64,000 nt of DNA from Folioceros fuciformis (lineage: Eukaryota > Anthocerotophyta > Anthocerotopsida > Anthocerotales): the NCBI GenBank assembly GCA_049999805.1, contig JBNGIO010006010.1, forward strand, positions 1 through 64,000, given 5' to 3'. The notes under the pieces are model-generated. The model searched no databases and was not told the origin of the DNA. It saw nothing but the letters and a program-made list of their open reading frames with translations. The translations under genes were made by a program, and so were the position numbers. Below, piece after piece: positions 47,701 through 59,640 of the stretch (its first letter is position 1; every line of letters begins with the position of its first letter).

Positions 47701-50700
47701 TCGGATATACCCATGTTACAAACTGCAAACAAGTAGAAAGCAACTAACTCAACCCCTCTCTCCATGCAGATAAGACAGACTTCGAAACTAACCTTCAAAG
47801 CATTTCCAATCGCACTGTGATCTATCTCTTCAGAGCAGCTCATCACTATACAATGTTTACCCAAGGATTTTGCAAGATCCTTCACTGTTTCAGTTTTTCC
47901 TGCCGCAGCAGGCCCGCTAATGGCACCCCCTAGGCCGAGGGAAAAGGCATGCATCAGACCAACAAAGCATCGTTCTGTAAGGGGTGTCATGACCAATCGG
48001 TTCTGATAGTCAACGAGATCAAAGCCGTATTGACGCTCAATTTTCAAAACTTGAGCCTGGCAGGCTCCACTCGAATGGCAGTAATATCGCAAAACCTGCT
48101 GCCATGAAAATGCATCCAGTCCTACAAATGGGTCACATTTTAGTTTTTCAACGGTGTCCCTCAGGTAAACACCAACCAAGACAAGGCTCTTCCAAGTTCC
48201 TTGCTCTTCAACACTTGAACGTGACTTGATGCTCTGCAACAAATCCTGCAGTTGCTCGTCTATAAGGATTAGCTCAGTATTCAGATTTTTGGCTACATCT
48301 TCCGTCAATGACATCATCATTTCCATGCGATGGCAGAATATAACACAAGCAGAAACCACCAATATTTGGCAGTTGACCATGTTCTTTTCTGGCTCCCCCT
48401 CCTGAAGCAGTGGAGCAGGGGTTTCAGTTCTTGCTGTGCATTCTGAAATGTCAATAACTGTCCGGTCCAAAGTGCTGGGCTTAACATCAATACTTGCTCT
48501 TGCAGGGACAGGAGAATGCTGGGCAGCAAGATACGTTTTAGAGCACAGCAGCATCTTGACTCTCGCTAAAAGAGCCTCCTTTACTTTCTCCTTCATTGCA
48601 AGCTCAACAGCAACCATCCAATGCTCAACAGGCTTGTCAGATGTTGTGACTGGTGTTGAAAACAAGAGCTTTTCTGATTTTCTGATCCATAAGCCCGCAA
48701 CATTACTTTGATGTGGATGATCACCTTCGGTTTCTACAAACGCTATGCAGCGCACATCACCAAAGCACTTACAGAGGTAGTACTGCAATTCCTCTGGGTT
48801 GCGTTCGTGTGAGATCACCTAGATAAGTGTGCGTCGTGAGTCTTGGAACTAACCAATCACATAATTTGAATGAAAGAAGACGTACCCACAGTCTGAGAGA
48901 CCAGGGAGCACCTGAAGTAGCTCGTCATTCGAAAGAAAGAAGAACCTTGGGAAAACAGCACGTTTTCTTTCAAGCAGAGCAACTAGGCTGCACATGATTC
49001 CCTCCATAGTTTGTATGGACTGAGGCACATTGTCAGTTATGAGGCTTGACTCGCACAAATGCATAAAGAGACCTCGGGTAGTCACCAATTCCAAAACTTC
49101 CTTCCATCTTAAGTTAACGTCTTCAAACCTACTGGATTCCTCTGTCAGCTGCTGCTGGATATTTGATGACTGGAATATGGGCTGCAGGGTCTGGTCAATG
49201 GCAGCATATATGTGATCAGATATAATGTTAGGCAACTCCATGTGCACCAAGGCAAAAGAGACTTACCTGCATCCACTTCTGACAGTTTAGAAGGCCTTCC
49301 AGAAGCTGAAGCAGAACATATAGTTTTTCTCGCCATGCACGAATGTTGCCCTCCAAGGCTTTTGCATAAGGACTGTGAAGCATTGAGCCAGCTGCCACAA
49401 GCTGATCATCCAATAACTCCAACACATGCTCACTCCCCTGAATGACCTGTCCTTGTCCATGTACAAGAGGGCTCAAGTGAAGATTTGCTCGCCTCATCTC
49501 TTCCTCCATTTTCTCCAAACACACCTAGAACAGTGAAGATCATGATCAGGTCACCTTACTGTGCAAACTGACTTGTGTTCACACAAAGTGTTGAAAGTGT
49601 GCAAGCATAAAACATTCAATGTCTCGATATGTCACTCATCTTACTTCTTGATTGTACTCTTCTGCTGCACGCTCTAAGACGGCCACAATAGCTTGACGAT
49701 TTTCAAGAAGTGGTAATTCGAGCACAAAAGAGAACATACACTCATCATCTGCTTCTTGAAAAGTGTGGTCACCAGTATCTTTGGAAAGCTCAATCCAGTG
49801 CATTCTGCGTACTCCCGGATGATGTAGCCGGACAATCAATGGCATCCTGGCTACCATCCAGTTCACCTGATAATCAGAGTAGTGTTATCACGTAAATCTG
49901 TCAGCGTCATAAAGAAATCTACAAGAAAGCGGAATTAGAAAACAGTCAGACACGTTCTATTCAAGTAGGATTTCGAAATGGAAGAACAAACCTGATCAGA
50001 AAGCGCAAGCAAGGCCTGCTTACTCGAAGAGGAAGCCAAAGGATTTGTAAGGGTATCAACCTTCTCCACAAACGTTTGAATCTGAGTTATTCATTGACAG
50101 CAAGGGTGAGAGCCTTATCCTAACAGTGCAGATTTTCAGAGAATTTCTGTTGTAGATATACTGCATCTATGGGTATAAAAGTGAAAAATCTCCTGCTGTG
50201 GCATAGGGTTCTAGGTCAAATTTGCACAAGCTTTTAGTTGATCACTGACTGTCCTAAACGTTACCAAAGCTGACATGTTATCGATGTTGATCTGCTTGAA
50301 CTGCAGACTCAGCCAATGTTTCCTGGCACGTTCCCAGTCTGCGGCTGTGATCCATAAAGCTGCAAGCCAATCAACCTTGTCAAGGGAAGGCGCGATCAGC
50401 CGTGCACACTCACCTTCCTCAAACATCTCTAACAGCTTTTCCTGTCTCTGTAGCTTCTGAATAGCTGAACTAATTTTCCTTAGGTCTTCTGCTGACATCT
50501 GAACCCGAAGTTCATACTCCTGCGAGCTAGATAAGTCTTTGAACTGCTCATAGACAGGAATTGCTGCAACAACTTCGGAAGCTCGGATGAGCAATGTTGC
50601 CTACGTGCACGACAATGCAATCAAGGCCTCTGTTGTCAACTCAAATTTGGCAGCTGCAAGGAGGACTAATGGTCAGAGCGTGTATCGGGTGTAACCTGTT

Positions 50701-53700
50701 CAGCCCGGACACCTGCAATAACTGACGGCTTTGCTTCTACCAAATGCTGCTCCTTGACATAAGCCTCATTCAGTAGAGTTTGAACTCTCTGATAAACTGA
50801 CCAGTAAGCATGTGCATCAGCATCTGAAAGTTCGATGAATAAAGTCTCACAAGCACAGTAGCTCCCTTGTAAGACATCCAGGTCCGACAACAAATCACAG
50901 CAGTTGCTCTTGTAATCTTGAACAAGCAACTCTAGCTCCGCAAATTTTTCAGGGCTTACATCAAAGAGGGAGGTTGACAACAGGAATACATCCTTGTCCA
51001 ATTGCCCATTGAGCTGGTTGATTTTGCACTGAAGTAGATTACGTAGTGTATCCGAAACTTTCCTTTTACACTCATGACCGACCCTGACCGTTCCACTGAC
51101 AATCTCAGAGCAATTAAAGACAAACAAGGACCCAACTACATTTCCATTTGACGACTCCAAATACGATTCAAGAAGCTTCTGATGTGCTAACAGACAACCC
51201 ATAGATTTCACCAGCCTTTCCAGTATTTTAAGAGCAAATGCTGAAGTTTGCGATCGCATATGCACATCCAGGTCTGCTAATGCCTCCAGGCCCTTATGAT
51301 ACGTAACTGATGCATCATGTCCTTCAGAGAACTCAGACACGACATCCAGCAGCTTTTGCTTTTGAAAATCCTGGTCCTGTAGCCCTACATGTCCATGAAT
51401 CAGAACTGCAGCATCTTTGATGCATGATTCCAAATCGGCTTTCTGAAGGCTAAGGTTTGTCCACAACATGGATATCTCTCTAGCTAGCTGATTCAGCATC
51501 TGCACCCCTGGGGAAAGAGCAGCATCAATCCTCAGACGACATGCTGCAACCCTTTCAACTGCTGCCGCAAACAAACTCACACGATAGGCTTGCGACGATT
51601 CTGCCTGCATCCAGCAATATTCAAGTCATAAAGTAGATTTGTGCCACTGAACCAATGCTTTAACATAAAATGCTGACAGTTCGTCCCGTTGATCAGCTAC
51701 AGCACTCTTGCTTTACAGGGGATAAAGACCTTGGTGTGGATTGCACCCTTTGATTCCATGAAAGGCACCAGCGTGAGAGCCTTTACAGCATCATCGAGCT
51801 GCACACAGTCAACCCATTACAACAACTGAGGCCGCAACGCACATCCAGCTCTGATACAGTATACCACGTTTTCATGCATACACAATCAGATACACAGTTT
51901 GTGCACTGGGCTATGCAAAAGTCCTACTTTCACCACTATTCACACAAGCAGGCAACATGGGAAGCTGACAAGAACAAAAATAAAGGAAACAGGAGTTCAA
52001 AGTGCCTAACCATCTTGCCAGAAAGAGTATCCAGGCATGCCAAAGGAGGTCGGTAGCTCAAATTTTTGTCACTGATCCTTAGATTCACAATGAAGAGAGG
52101 CACCACTCGCTTTTGACTTTGGTCAGCTTGCCCTCCATCAAAAGTTGCAGCGTATGAATCTAGTGAATCCTTGACCGCCTCTCCAAGTGCAGTCTCCATA
52201 ACAAAATCTGCCCACCTGCAGAGCATCATGCAGGTAACGCGGTTGACAGGAGAAGCATCCTTTGTGCTATGTCCATTTAAGAAAGCCAATGCTAGAATCA
52301 ATGACAAACCGAACAATTGAGACACAAGAAATTCTGTGCTAGACTCTGTCAGGTAATATTTGTGATTGGCATGAACCTGCTTCTAACTACTGCAGACACT
52401 CGGTGGGAGAGCGCACGAGTTACTTGTTCATCATGGTGCACACCTTGCAGTTCGAAGATAGAGACCTGAGCCATTCTCCAGGACACTTGGGCCCTATTTA
52501 AACACACAGCCGAAAGTGGGGACCAGTTACACACTAGGCCGCAACAAAGTTGTCCATAAGAATGCACGTCGTGCTCACCTAACAGAAATCCTACCTCATC
52601 TTCAACAAATGCCATGTTGAGAGCATCTCTAGCATCCACAAGTACTCTTTTTCTGAGGTTCTTTGATATTTCCCTGACAGTTTCTGTCTGCACAAAGGTG
52701 CGGAAATTGACTTGAGTGACACTGAAGTTCCAAGTCCACCAGCCTGACAACCAGGCTGTGTCATTCAAGGTACTACATGGAGAACAATCACTTCCGACTA
52801 TCACCTGAACACTTATTGCCCTCTCAATATTTGCACAGGAACATGCCGTTGTAAAAATGCGAGTCTTTCCAACTGCCAGTGAGGTGCCTACGACAGACTG
52901 GATAGCACCCTGCAATCTTGGTCTAAGAAATGCCATTGAAGCTCCTATGGCATACTGTTCCACCAACCTGTGTGCAGGAATCACCACAGGCCTGGGACCC
53001 TTCCCTGTCAAGCCTACAGAGACAGAATTGCCAACATTGCTTCATCTGTAATCTCCCTTGCATGCACACATCACTTTCCTGCATTAGGAAATATCACATG
53101 CATCTAGATTGAGTATTCTAATCCCTTAAAACGGAAGGGGCAGCTATTTTTTAGGATCACCTTCGTCTGCAGTGGAAGTGTCAGTGGCTTCTGCTGCCTG
53201 CTTGAACTCAGCTGCTAATTCAGATAGAAGGGGAAACAAATTGTAAACAATGGGCATTGTAGTCTTGTGTGCTGATATCCTCTCATCCCTCCTTCCGACA
53301 GGGTAACAGGAATCTTTGTCACCATGCTTCACGACATCATTTCCAGCAGCAACAAGGGTGTAGCGGCCTCTAGCTACCGACACAACTTGTCTGGAAAACG
53401 TCTGGGCGTCGTGCGGTCCATCAACAACGGCGATACCTAGCCGAGATTCCACCCCGCAGAAACCTCGACATCCAGAATTGATAGCACAGTTACTAGCATC
53501 AACTGGCTGACCAGGTTTTCCTGTTCCCTGCCTACTGCTGGGTGTAGCAGTCAAAGGCTTGAATGGAGCGTCGCCACTGCCACCAGACAAAGGTATTGGA
53601 GAGATATCTGGATCTTCGCTAAGCGCCATAGACGACAAAACTGCTGAATTTGGTCTCTCCTGATGCTCACTTGGTGAAGCTGGTCTGTCCTGTTTGACAA

Positions 53701-54984
53701 GTCAATCTTAAGCACGCATCTACCAACATCAAAAAACAAAGAGAATGAATGCTAAAAGAAAATCTAAGTCTTGATGGGCCAGAATGATCAGGAATGACAA
53801 ACCTGAATGTGGAAATGCAGATTAAGTCGAGGTACCAAGCGATGGAAAGCAACCTCGCCGCTGCCTTGGATTTTGCCTAGATTGGGGTCCAAGCAGGTGG
53901 CTGCATCATTTGTTGAGTCACCATCACAATGACCTCCTGTTTCCTGCCGGTCTTTCGACCTTGCCAGTGAATCCTGTTCCATACATTTGTTCCAAGCACA
54001 GGACGTTTGACCTCCAGCCTCTTCCCTCTCTCTCCAAAACACAAGGTAAAGTGATGTGTTCACATCAAATCCTAAGACTACACAAGGCCGCCAACAACAA
54101 GAACCATCCGGAGAGCAATATAAACACTCAGCAACTGAAGGTAGCTTCACAGCTTGTGCCTCACATTGTGTACCCATGGTGGCCTCTAATGCACTGTCTA
54201 CATCCCACCTCTTCGGAGGGCAGCTTTTGGGTCCGAGAACGGGAGTTTCCCTTTTTTTCTCTGAAAGGATTCTGTTATGAAACTCCACTTTTCTGCTTCT
54301 CCTTGGACGACAGTCATCACCTATAGCTGTCAGGCTTCCATCACTCTGACGGCGTTTCTTATGGACCGCTCGCTCTTCCTGAAGCAAGATTTCGGGCACT
54401 GGAATTCCAATAGCAGCATACGACTGACGCCTGTCCAGCCTAGCTTTAATAGCTATGTCCGATGGTGTCCAAGCCGCAATCTCCTCTTGTTGAGCCAGAA
54501 AAAATGATACGTTGATGGGATGCAAAGCCGATGCTTTTTGGCTCTTGGTGCCCACAACCGTGTAGGAGTGCTTCCGGGATGTTCCGGTTAGGCCAGCCTG
54601 AGAAAGAGCCAGAGCATTCTCCACAGTCACGTTACCGAGCAGATGTTGAAAGAGGAGCCCAGCAGGGAGGCGGTTCTCCTTCGTTGCGGACCGGGCCCTG
54701 AGACTACTTTCAGTGCCACTGTCTGCCGTAGAGCCATGGAGCCAAGAACTGGGATCCTGAACATCCCTACGTCTGCTGACACGATTTGTCATCCCCCTCG
54801 GTGATGCAGAAAAGGCACGTGCAGCTGGGTGGCCGTCTCTGCTAGTAGGCCGGCAGGCTTGATCTGCAAGATTCTTCGAGCCTGCTTGTCCACCACTAGT
54901 AAAAATGGGTGAGGAACTGGGCCTAGTCTCCTCACAAAAGGAGACACTGCGTTTCACGTGTTTGATAGGTCCCGGGTCAGCCAT
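35711..54984 (-). CDS. Axonemal-type dynein heavy chain, about 40 or more exons
   Basis: The motor subunit of ciliary dynein, driving flagellar bending. Start [20 protein letters not shown] (exon 53788-54984) leads a Ser-rich tail with an SH3/Tudor-like segment ([20 protein letters not shown]). Tail and linker exons lie at 53144-48849 (e.g. [13 protein letters not shown]). AAA1 has [10 protein letters not shown] (about 47,890-47,920) and WLCLDEFE. One 3.4-kb exon (44273-47665) carries AAA2 ([21 protein letters not shown]), AAA3 ([15 protein letters not shown]) and AAA4 ([13 protein letters not shown]). The stalk and microtubule-binding region fall at 43,324-42,159 ([25 protein letters not shown]). 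AAA5 is at 41,108-41,890 ([32 protein letters not shown]). AAA6 follows ([65 protein letters not shown]). The C-terminus has [15 protein letters not shown] and [14 protein letters not shown] estimate about 4,500-5,000 residues. No internal stop was noticed in assigned exons; several junctions are unverified, and whether the first exons belong is inferred from continuity. Confidence 0.88.
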
Positions 54985-56079
54985 CTTCTTGGCCTTGTGA
55001 GGCGACGGTATTACATTACACAGGCTGAGTGGTCATCTTGTCCGGGCACCTGGAACTCCTCAGCGAACCAGTTGCTCCTCCCTGTCCTAGATATAGTTCA
55101 TCCACGCCACTCATCCAGGTCACGGGATTCACCTCGATCAGGACCATTACAGTCCTGCACTCCAGAAACACTTGGGCAGATTAGACGGCAGATTGTCCGT
55201 TAGGAACACGACTTTCACGAGCAGAAACTCCAGGCTGTGTGTCATGAGAAGACTACGCAGAAGGTGTAGGACATGCGAAGGCGAGAAGGAAAGCCCACAG
55301 ACATTGGAAGCACATCCGCCCTGAAAGCTGGCGTGCTCATGTATCGAGTTTCTCGAGTTCCACTGGCCACAGCGCCACATGCGAATGAAATAGCATGACG
55401 TGGCAAATGGGCAGTTAGGTCGAACCGGGTATAAATTTCTCTTCAGAAAGCCTATTCAGAAAGGCTATATTTCCAGTGACAGTGCGTCATTCAGGTGGAA
55501 AACTTTTAGTTGTTGGACCCATCAAATTACAAGCAACCGATGCGCAGGTTCGAAGGAGGTTGGCCAGTGGGTGACTTAGGTGGCACCTTCGCAAATGAAA
55601 AAAGAGAACGTTCCCAAACACTGCCAATTGATTAGATAGGTACAATAGATTCGAGCCACACAGACAACGACCCTGAGAGAGAGGTCCCTAGGTGTTTCCG
55701 AGAGGAGGGATTAACCAGCAGCGGAAAATAATAAAAAAAGGGTGCATGAAATTTCAGGCAAGCACTTCGGTGTCGTCTCTCCGCCTTGCAGCCCCAAGGA
55801 GGTCCTGCAGAGTCTCGAATGGCAGCCATCCACACATCCACAACGTGAGGGGGAACGTTCCTCCGATGCAGCAACCAAACAGCTTCAAGGAGGCGGGGAA
55901 TCGATTCCTCGCTCGTGCTACTGCTGCCCGATGCCTGAAAGCAAACAAAAGAATCATGGTCTGCAGCGTAGAGGGACGTCATCTACCGACATCCAACAGG
56001 TACATGATGCTCACCTCAGCACATTCCCACGAGACCTGCGCGCGCCCTAGTATTTGATACAAGTGCTACAACCCGAAAC
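54985..56079. other. Intergenic between dynein and SNU23 genes
   Basis: Should hold the dynein promoter and the SNU23 3-prime region. A minus frame at 55632-55982 contains IPRLLEAVWLLHRRNVPPHV, which looks protein-like, but I recognise no family and plus-strand frames overlap it. It could be an unrecognised small gene or an upstream dynein exon. Confidence 0.45.
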
Positions 56080-56679
56080 CTATTTCTTAGAAGTCCCGAA
56101 GCCTCCGAACCCCATCATGGACGACATCTCCGCATCGATCTCATCGGCCGTCTCCTCTTCGGGGGCCTTGTCCTTCTTCTTCTCCTTTTTCTTCTCCCGC
56201 CGCTGCCGCTTCCGCTCCTCCTCCTCTTCCTGCTGCTTCAGCACTCTAGCCTCCAGCTCCTCGGCCGAGAACCCCGGCTGCTCCTTCTTCCTCTTCAGCT
56301 TGCCGAACCGTTCCTGCACCTGCTGCAACGTGGCTCTCTCCACGCGCATGGACATCCCCAGGGCCCTCTGGTGCTTCTTGCCATTGATGTGGTCCAGGTA
56401 ATTGGCCGAGTCCTTGACCACGCACTCGCATACGCTGCAGTAGTAGCCTGCCTGTTGGCTCAGAGGTGCAACCTGCGTCACCACCTGCGTCTTCCCCAAC
56501 CGGGCTGTCAGATCAACTTCATAGTCCCTGTGCTTCAGCGGCTTGCGCTGCACAGGAGGGCCCCTCGCCTTGGGCCTGTGCCTGTCCTCCTCCTCCCGAT
56601 CCCTATCTCGAGCCCGTTCGCTGTACTCATCTCGGTTCCACTTCCTCCGAAATGTGTTGTCCACGCCGCTGGCGGTCAT
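56080..56679 (-). CDS. SNU23: Spliceosomal U4/U6.U5 tri-snRNP zinc finger protein SNU23 (ZMAT2), intronless
   Basis: SNU23/ZMAT2 is a component of the precatalytic spliceosome. The frame gives 199 aa from MTASGVDNTFRRKWNRDEY, matching the FRRKWDKDEY start of the family; the open frame extends upstream to 56,718 but family alignment favours this ATG. Landmarks are HRDYEVDLTARLGKTQVV, a U1-type C2H2 finger YYCSVCECVVKDSANYLDHI (Cys-x2-Cys and His-x5-His in DHINGKKH), GMSMRVERATLQQVQERF, and a Lys/Glu-rich helix. The C-terminus is MMGFGGFGTSKK. It is complete with no intron, unlike its neighbours. Confidence 0.95.
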   Translation of the reverse strand: MTASGVDNTFRRKWNRDEYSERARDRDREEEDRHRPKARGPPVQRKPLKHRDYEVDLTARLGKTQVVTQVAPLSQQAGYYCSVCECVVKDSANYLDHINGKKHQRALGMSMRVERATLQQVQERFGKLKRKKEQPGFSAEELEARVLKQQEEEEERKRQRREKKKEKKKDKAPEEETADEIDAEMSSMMGFGGFGTSKK

Positions 56680-57295
56680 AATACTGGCACGAAGGGCTCC
56701 TGCTTCCCAAGATCGCACTCCTCCTCTAGCGCGGGAATCCTTCAGTCGCTCCCAGAGGCTAGCCTGCGCCCCTCAAACCCATACATGATTTCACCACCCC
56801 TTCGCCCTAGACGCAAATACATATTTGTAACTAAATTGCACAAAGCCCTTCGTGCGCCACGAATTCCTCGCTTTTACAGTCTTCTCTCACGCAATCCACG
56901 ATCGAGTTCATGTACGACTGTACTGCGTCTCCTCTTTCCTTCACTTTCCGTGGAAATGTCCCACCACCTTGTTGAGTATGAAAAAAAAATGAAAAACGCC
57001 ATTTTTTCGGTTGTTTTGTCTTGGCACAATACAATGCCAGCAATAACCGCACACTTAGTTCACGAAGGAAGAATTATATTTGTGGGCCAGGTCATACCTA
57101 CATACTCCAAGCCAAAAATAATAATAGTTTTATAATTTTACTCAAATATTTATCTATATTATTAGCTTACAAATTAATGTACAATTATTAGCAATCATGT
57201 TGGGTGTCCTTGTGTATGTAGCAAGCAAAGCCGGTCATTGGCATTGGTGTTCAAGATAATTGGGCAGTATATAGACATATGCTAGAAGCTCATCA
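56680..57295. other. Intergenic upstream of SNU23
   Basis: Probable SNU23 promoter near 56,700-56,800, then AT-rich DNA. No gene recognised. Confidence 0.5.
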
Positions 57296-57405
57296 TTCTT
57301 TGACCAACAGCTCATAGCCTTATAGGCTCATGCAATGATGCAATATTTAATTCTTTGACCAACAGCTCATAGGCTTATAGGCTCATGCAGTGATGCAATA
57401 TTTAA
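57296..57405. repeat. 55-bp tandem repeat, two copies
   Basis: Two almost identical units (57296-57350 and 57351-57405) starting ttctttgaccaacagctcat. Just upstream of the Harbinger transposase relic. Confidence 0.88.
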
Positions 57406-57499
57406 GAGAAGAATGCGAATTTAAAAAGACACATGCAATGTTTAAGAGAAGAATGTGTATTTCAAAAGCCAACCATCTGACCATGTGTGCCAAGCTTAG

Positions 57500-58190
57500 T
57501 CTTGTACTCACAACTCGAGATACTTCGTACATGTGCCACTTCATAAAGTTCCTATGTCCTTACTTATGCTTGGAGGAGATGACAGATTGTGGAGATCTCT
57601 TTGGATACAGAACATCTATTATATGTGTATGTATTCTCCAATTTTGTGTAGCCTTGGTGCAAACCTTACATGATATCCATATTTCAAGCCATCTATGGCT
57701 CGTATGCAGAGGTATCCTAACCAATTTGGGGCCGTGGATGGAAGCCACATACTGATCATAGGACCCTTTGTCAACAAGGTGGACTATTACAGCCGCAAGG
57801 GCTTTTACTCTCAGTTGCTACAACTTACGGTCTTTACCCATTGTTATGTATGGGATTACGATTTCAGCTGTGCAAGTAGCCTCCATGATTGGAACTCGTT
57901 CAAGTGTACCACACTTGGGCATATGTGTGATCATGGTAAGCTAGGACAAGATAGTTTGGTGGGTGATGTAGGGTACTGGCCTTATATTTACATGTTCACA
58001 CTATATAGAGGCTCGAGAGATGGATTTTCACAGATACAGCAGAATTGGAACTTTGTCTAGAGTAGTACTTGTAGGGCTATAGAGCTTGTGTTTAGCATGT
58101 TAAAAGCTCATTTTAGGTGCCTTCTCAAACAGCTGGACATAAAACATAAATTTTCCTAAGGTGGTGCAAGTAAGTCTTATCATACATAAC
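57500..58190 (+). pseudogene. PIF/Harbinger-type transposase relic (DDE_Tnp_4)
   Basis: The plus strand carries, in shifting frames, LEEMTDCGDLFGYRTSIICV (helix region before the catalytic domain), NQFGAVDGSHILI (first catalytic Asp), DYYSRKGFYSQLLQLTVF with SCASSLHDWNSFKC (second part), and further on GYWPYIYMFTLYRGS and LVFSMLKAHFRCLLK. The order matches Harbinger nucleases. At least one frameshift near 57,690 and several stops after 58,050 make it non-functional. Confidence 0.8.
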
Positions 58191-58504
58191 ATGTGCATAC
58201 AAGAAAAGGATAGTTTTGATAATGCATAGCTTGAAGAGGCAATTCACAATTGTGAAAGTAGTGTACTTGGTGATATGGAGACAAAAGCTTGTACTATGGC
58301 AAGGGAATCTTTGTTTGAAATCAGTGGAGTAATAGCTCGCCATGCCATGCCCTCAGTTCATAGTGCTGGTACTTATGACCACGAGGATAAAAACAAGCTT
58401 GAGCTTTCTAACTATGCAGAAGGCGTTCGAAGAACTTCTACCATCGCACATGCCCTGTATAGTGCAAATATGCATGAGAGAATCATGAACACTTTTCCGA
58501 ATGA

Positions 58505-58690
58505 CCGAAAGCATGAGTAAGAATGAATAGAGCGTAAGGGACAGTGAGTGAGAGTGAATAAAGTGTAAGTTAGAGTGAGTGAGAGTAAATAGAGTATAAG
58601 TAAGAGTGAATAGATTTAAGTGAGAGTGATTAAGAGTGCAAGTGAGAGTGATGGAGAGTGAGTAGCATGTAAGTGAGAGTGAGTACAGTA
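58505..58690. repeat. GAGTGA-rich degenerate microsatellite
   Basis: Units such as gtgagtgagagtgaataga and gtgtaagt recur with variation over about 190 bases, between the two Harbinger relics. Confidence 0.8.
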
Positions 58691-58699
58691 TAAGGCTAG

Positions 58700-59640
58700 G
58701 AAGGTGCTATCATTTCATATTACTTGTTTCCTAGAGCACTTGCCAAGATAGTAATGGCTTGAGTCAAGCTAGGTAATAAAGCAATTTTCTGGCTTTCAAT
58801 ATTTTCTACGTTGCTCGTAAGGCTCTCCAAAAGTTGTATAGCGGACATATGATTATCTATGTCTTCATCATTGTGAGACCTTGACCATTTCTTAGCTTTC
58901 GTGGTTTGCCTATCTTAAGAACTAGGTGTACTTGAATGCCCATCAACACCGCTTGGCTTTTGTGCTTGTGAACAACATGAGGGATTATGTGATGAGCCTC
59001 CATGGTCTTCCTCATGTGAACCACTTGTTCGTGAGCCCGAATGCGAATTCAAATGACTTCTTGGAGAACAAACCACATGAGCTCTTTCTCTCATGTACCT
59101 GTCTACAAGATCAAAACAAAGACACTTATCAGACCTGGCATTCCCCGAAATACCATCCAGGGCCTTACTATGCTTGTAATCGTTGTAGATTATTTTTCAT
59201 TTTTGTTGGCATGTTTCTCCATTCTTGTCAAATTCGGGATAGATACAAGATAACTTGATTACCAGCTTATTTCATACATCCATGCATGTACAGTGCGAGG
59301 AGACCGGGTGAGAAGGAAGTATGATCAGAAATGAGAAGTAGAGTCACTGTAGGTAATGAGGAATCGTACCTTGTTTGGGAGTTTTGTTAAACTCTCCTTA
59401 TAATCCTCTTCGAACATGAATAAGGTTGACAATATGATGGTCCTTCCTCAATTTCCCTTGAGCGCCCAATTGTTGTTTGCGTAGTAGTAGCATTATCCAA
59501 CTCCTTTGGCACAAGCTTTCACATGGCTTCTTGGTAGCAAGTGGTGGTGGTGTAGCGGATGGTAAGCTTTCAGTAGTGGAAGTAGAAGGAGCTCGATGCA
59601 ACTTGACCTTCTCTTGTTGAAGACCTTAGCTCTCCGCTCT
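58700..59640 (-). pseudogene. Harbinger-associated Myb/SANT-like protein relic
   Basis: Reading the minus strand from about 59,600: WIMLLLRKQQLGAQGKLRKD (start of a Myb/SANT-like domain), then after stops IYPEFDKNGETCQQK, stop, KIIYNDYKHSKALDGISGNA and FDLVDRYMRERAHVV, a Ser/His-rich linker, and an Ala/Leu-rich end (AITILASALGNK). PIF/Harbinger elements carry such a DNA-binding protein gene beside the transposase. The two relics are convergent. The stop after CQQK replaces the Trp usual at that place. Confidence 0.7.

Noticed and set aside
44599-48711. Many plus-strand frames of 60-110 codons
   Set aside because: Shadows of the large minus-strand dynein exons; none resembles a known protein.
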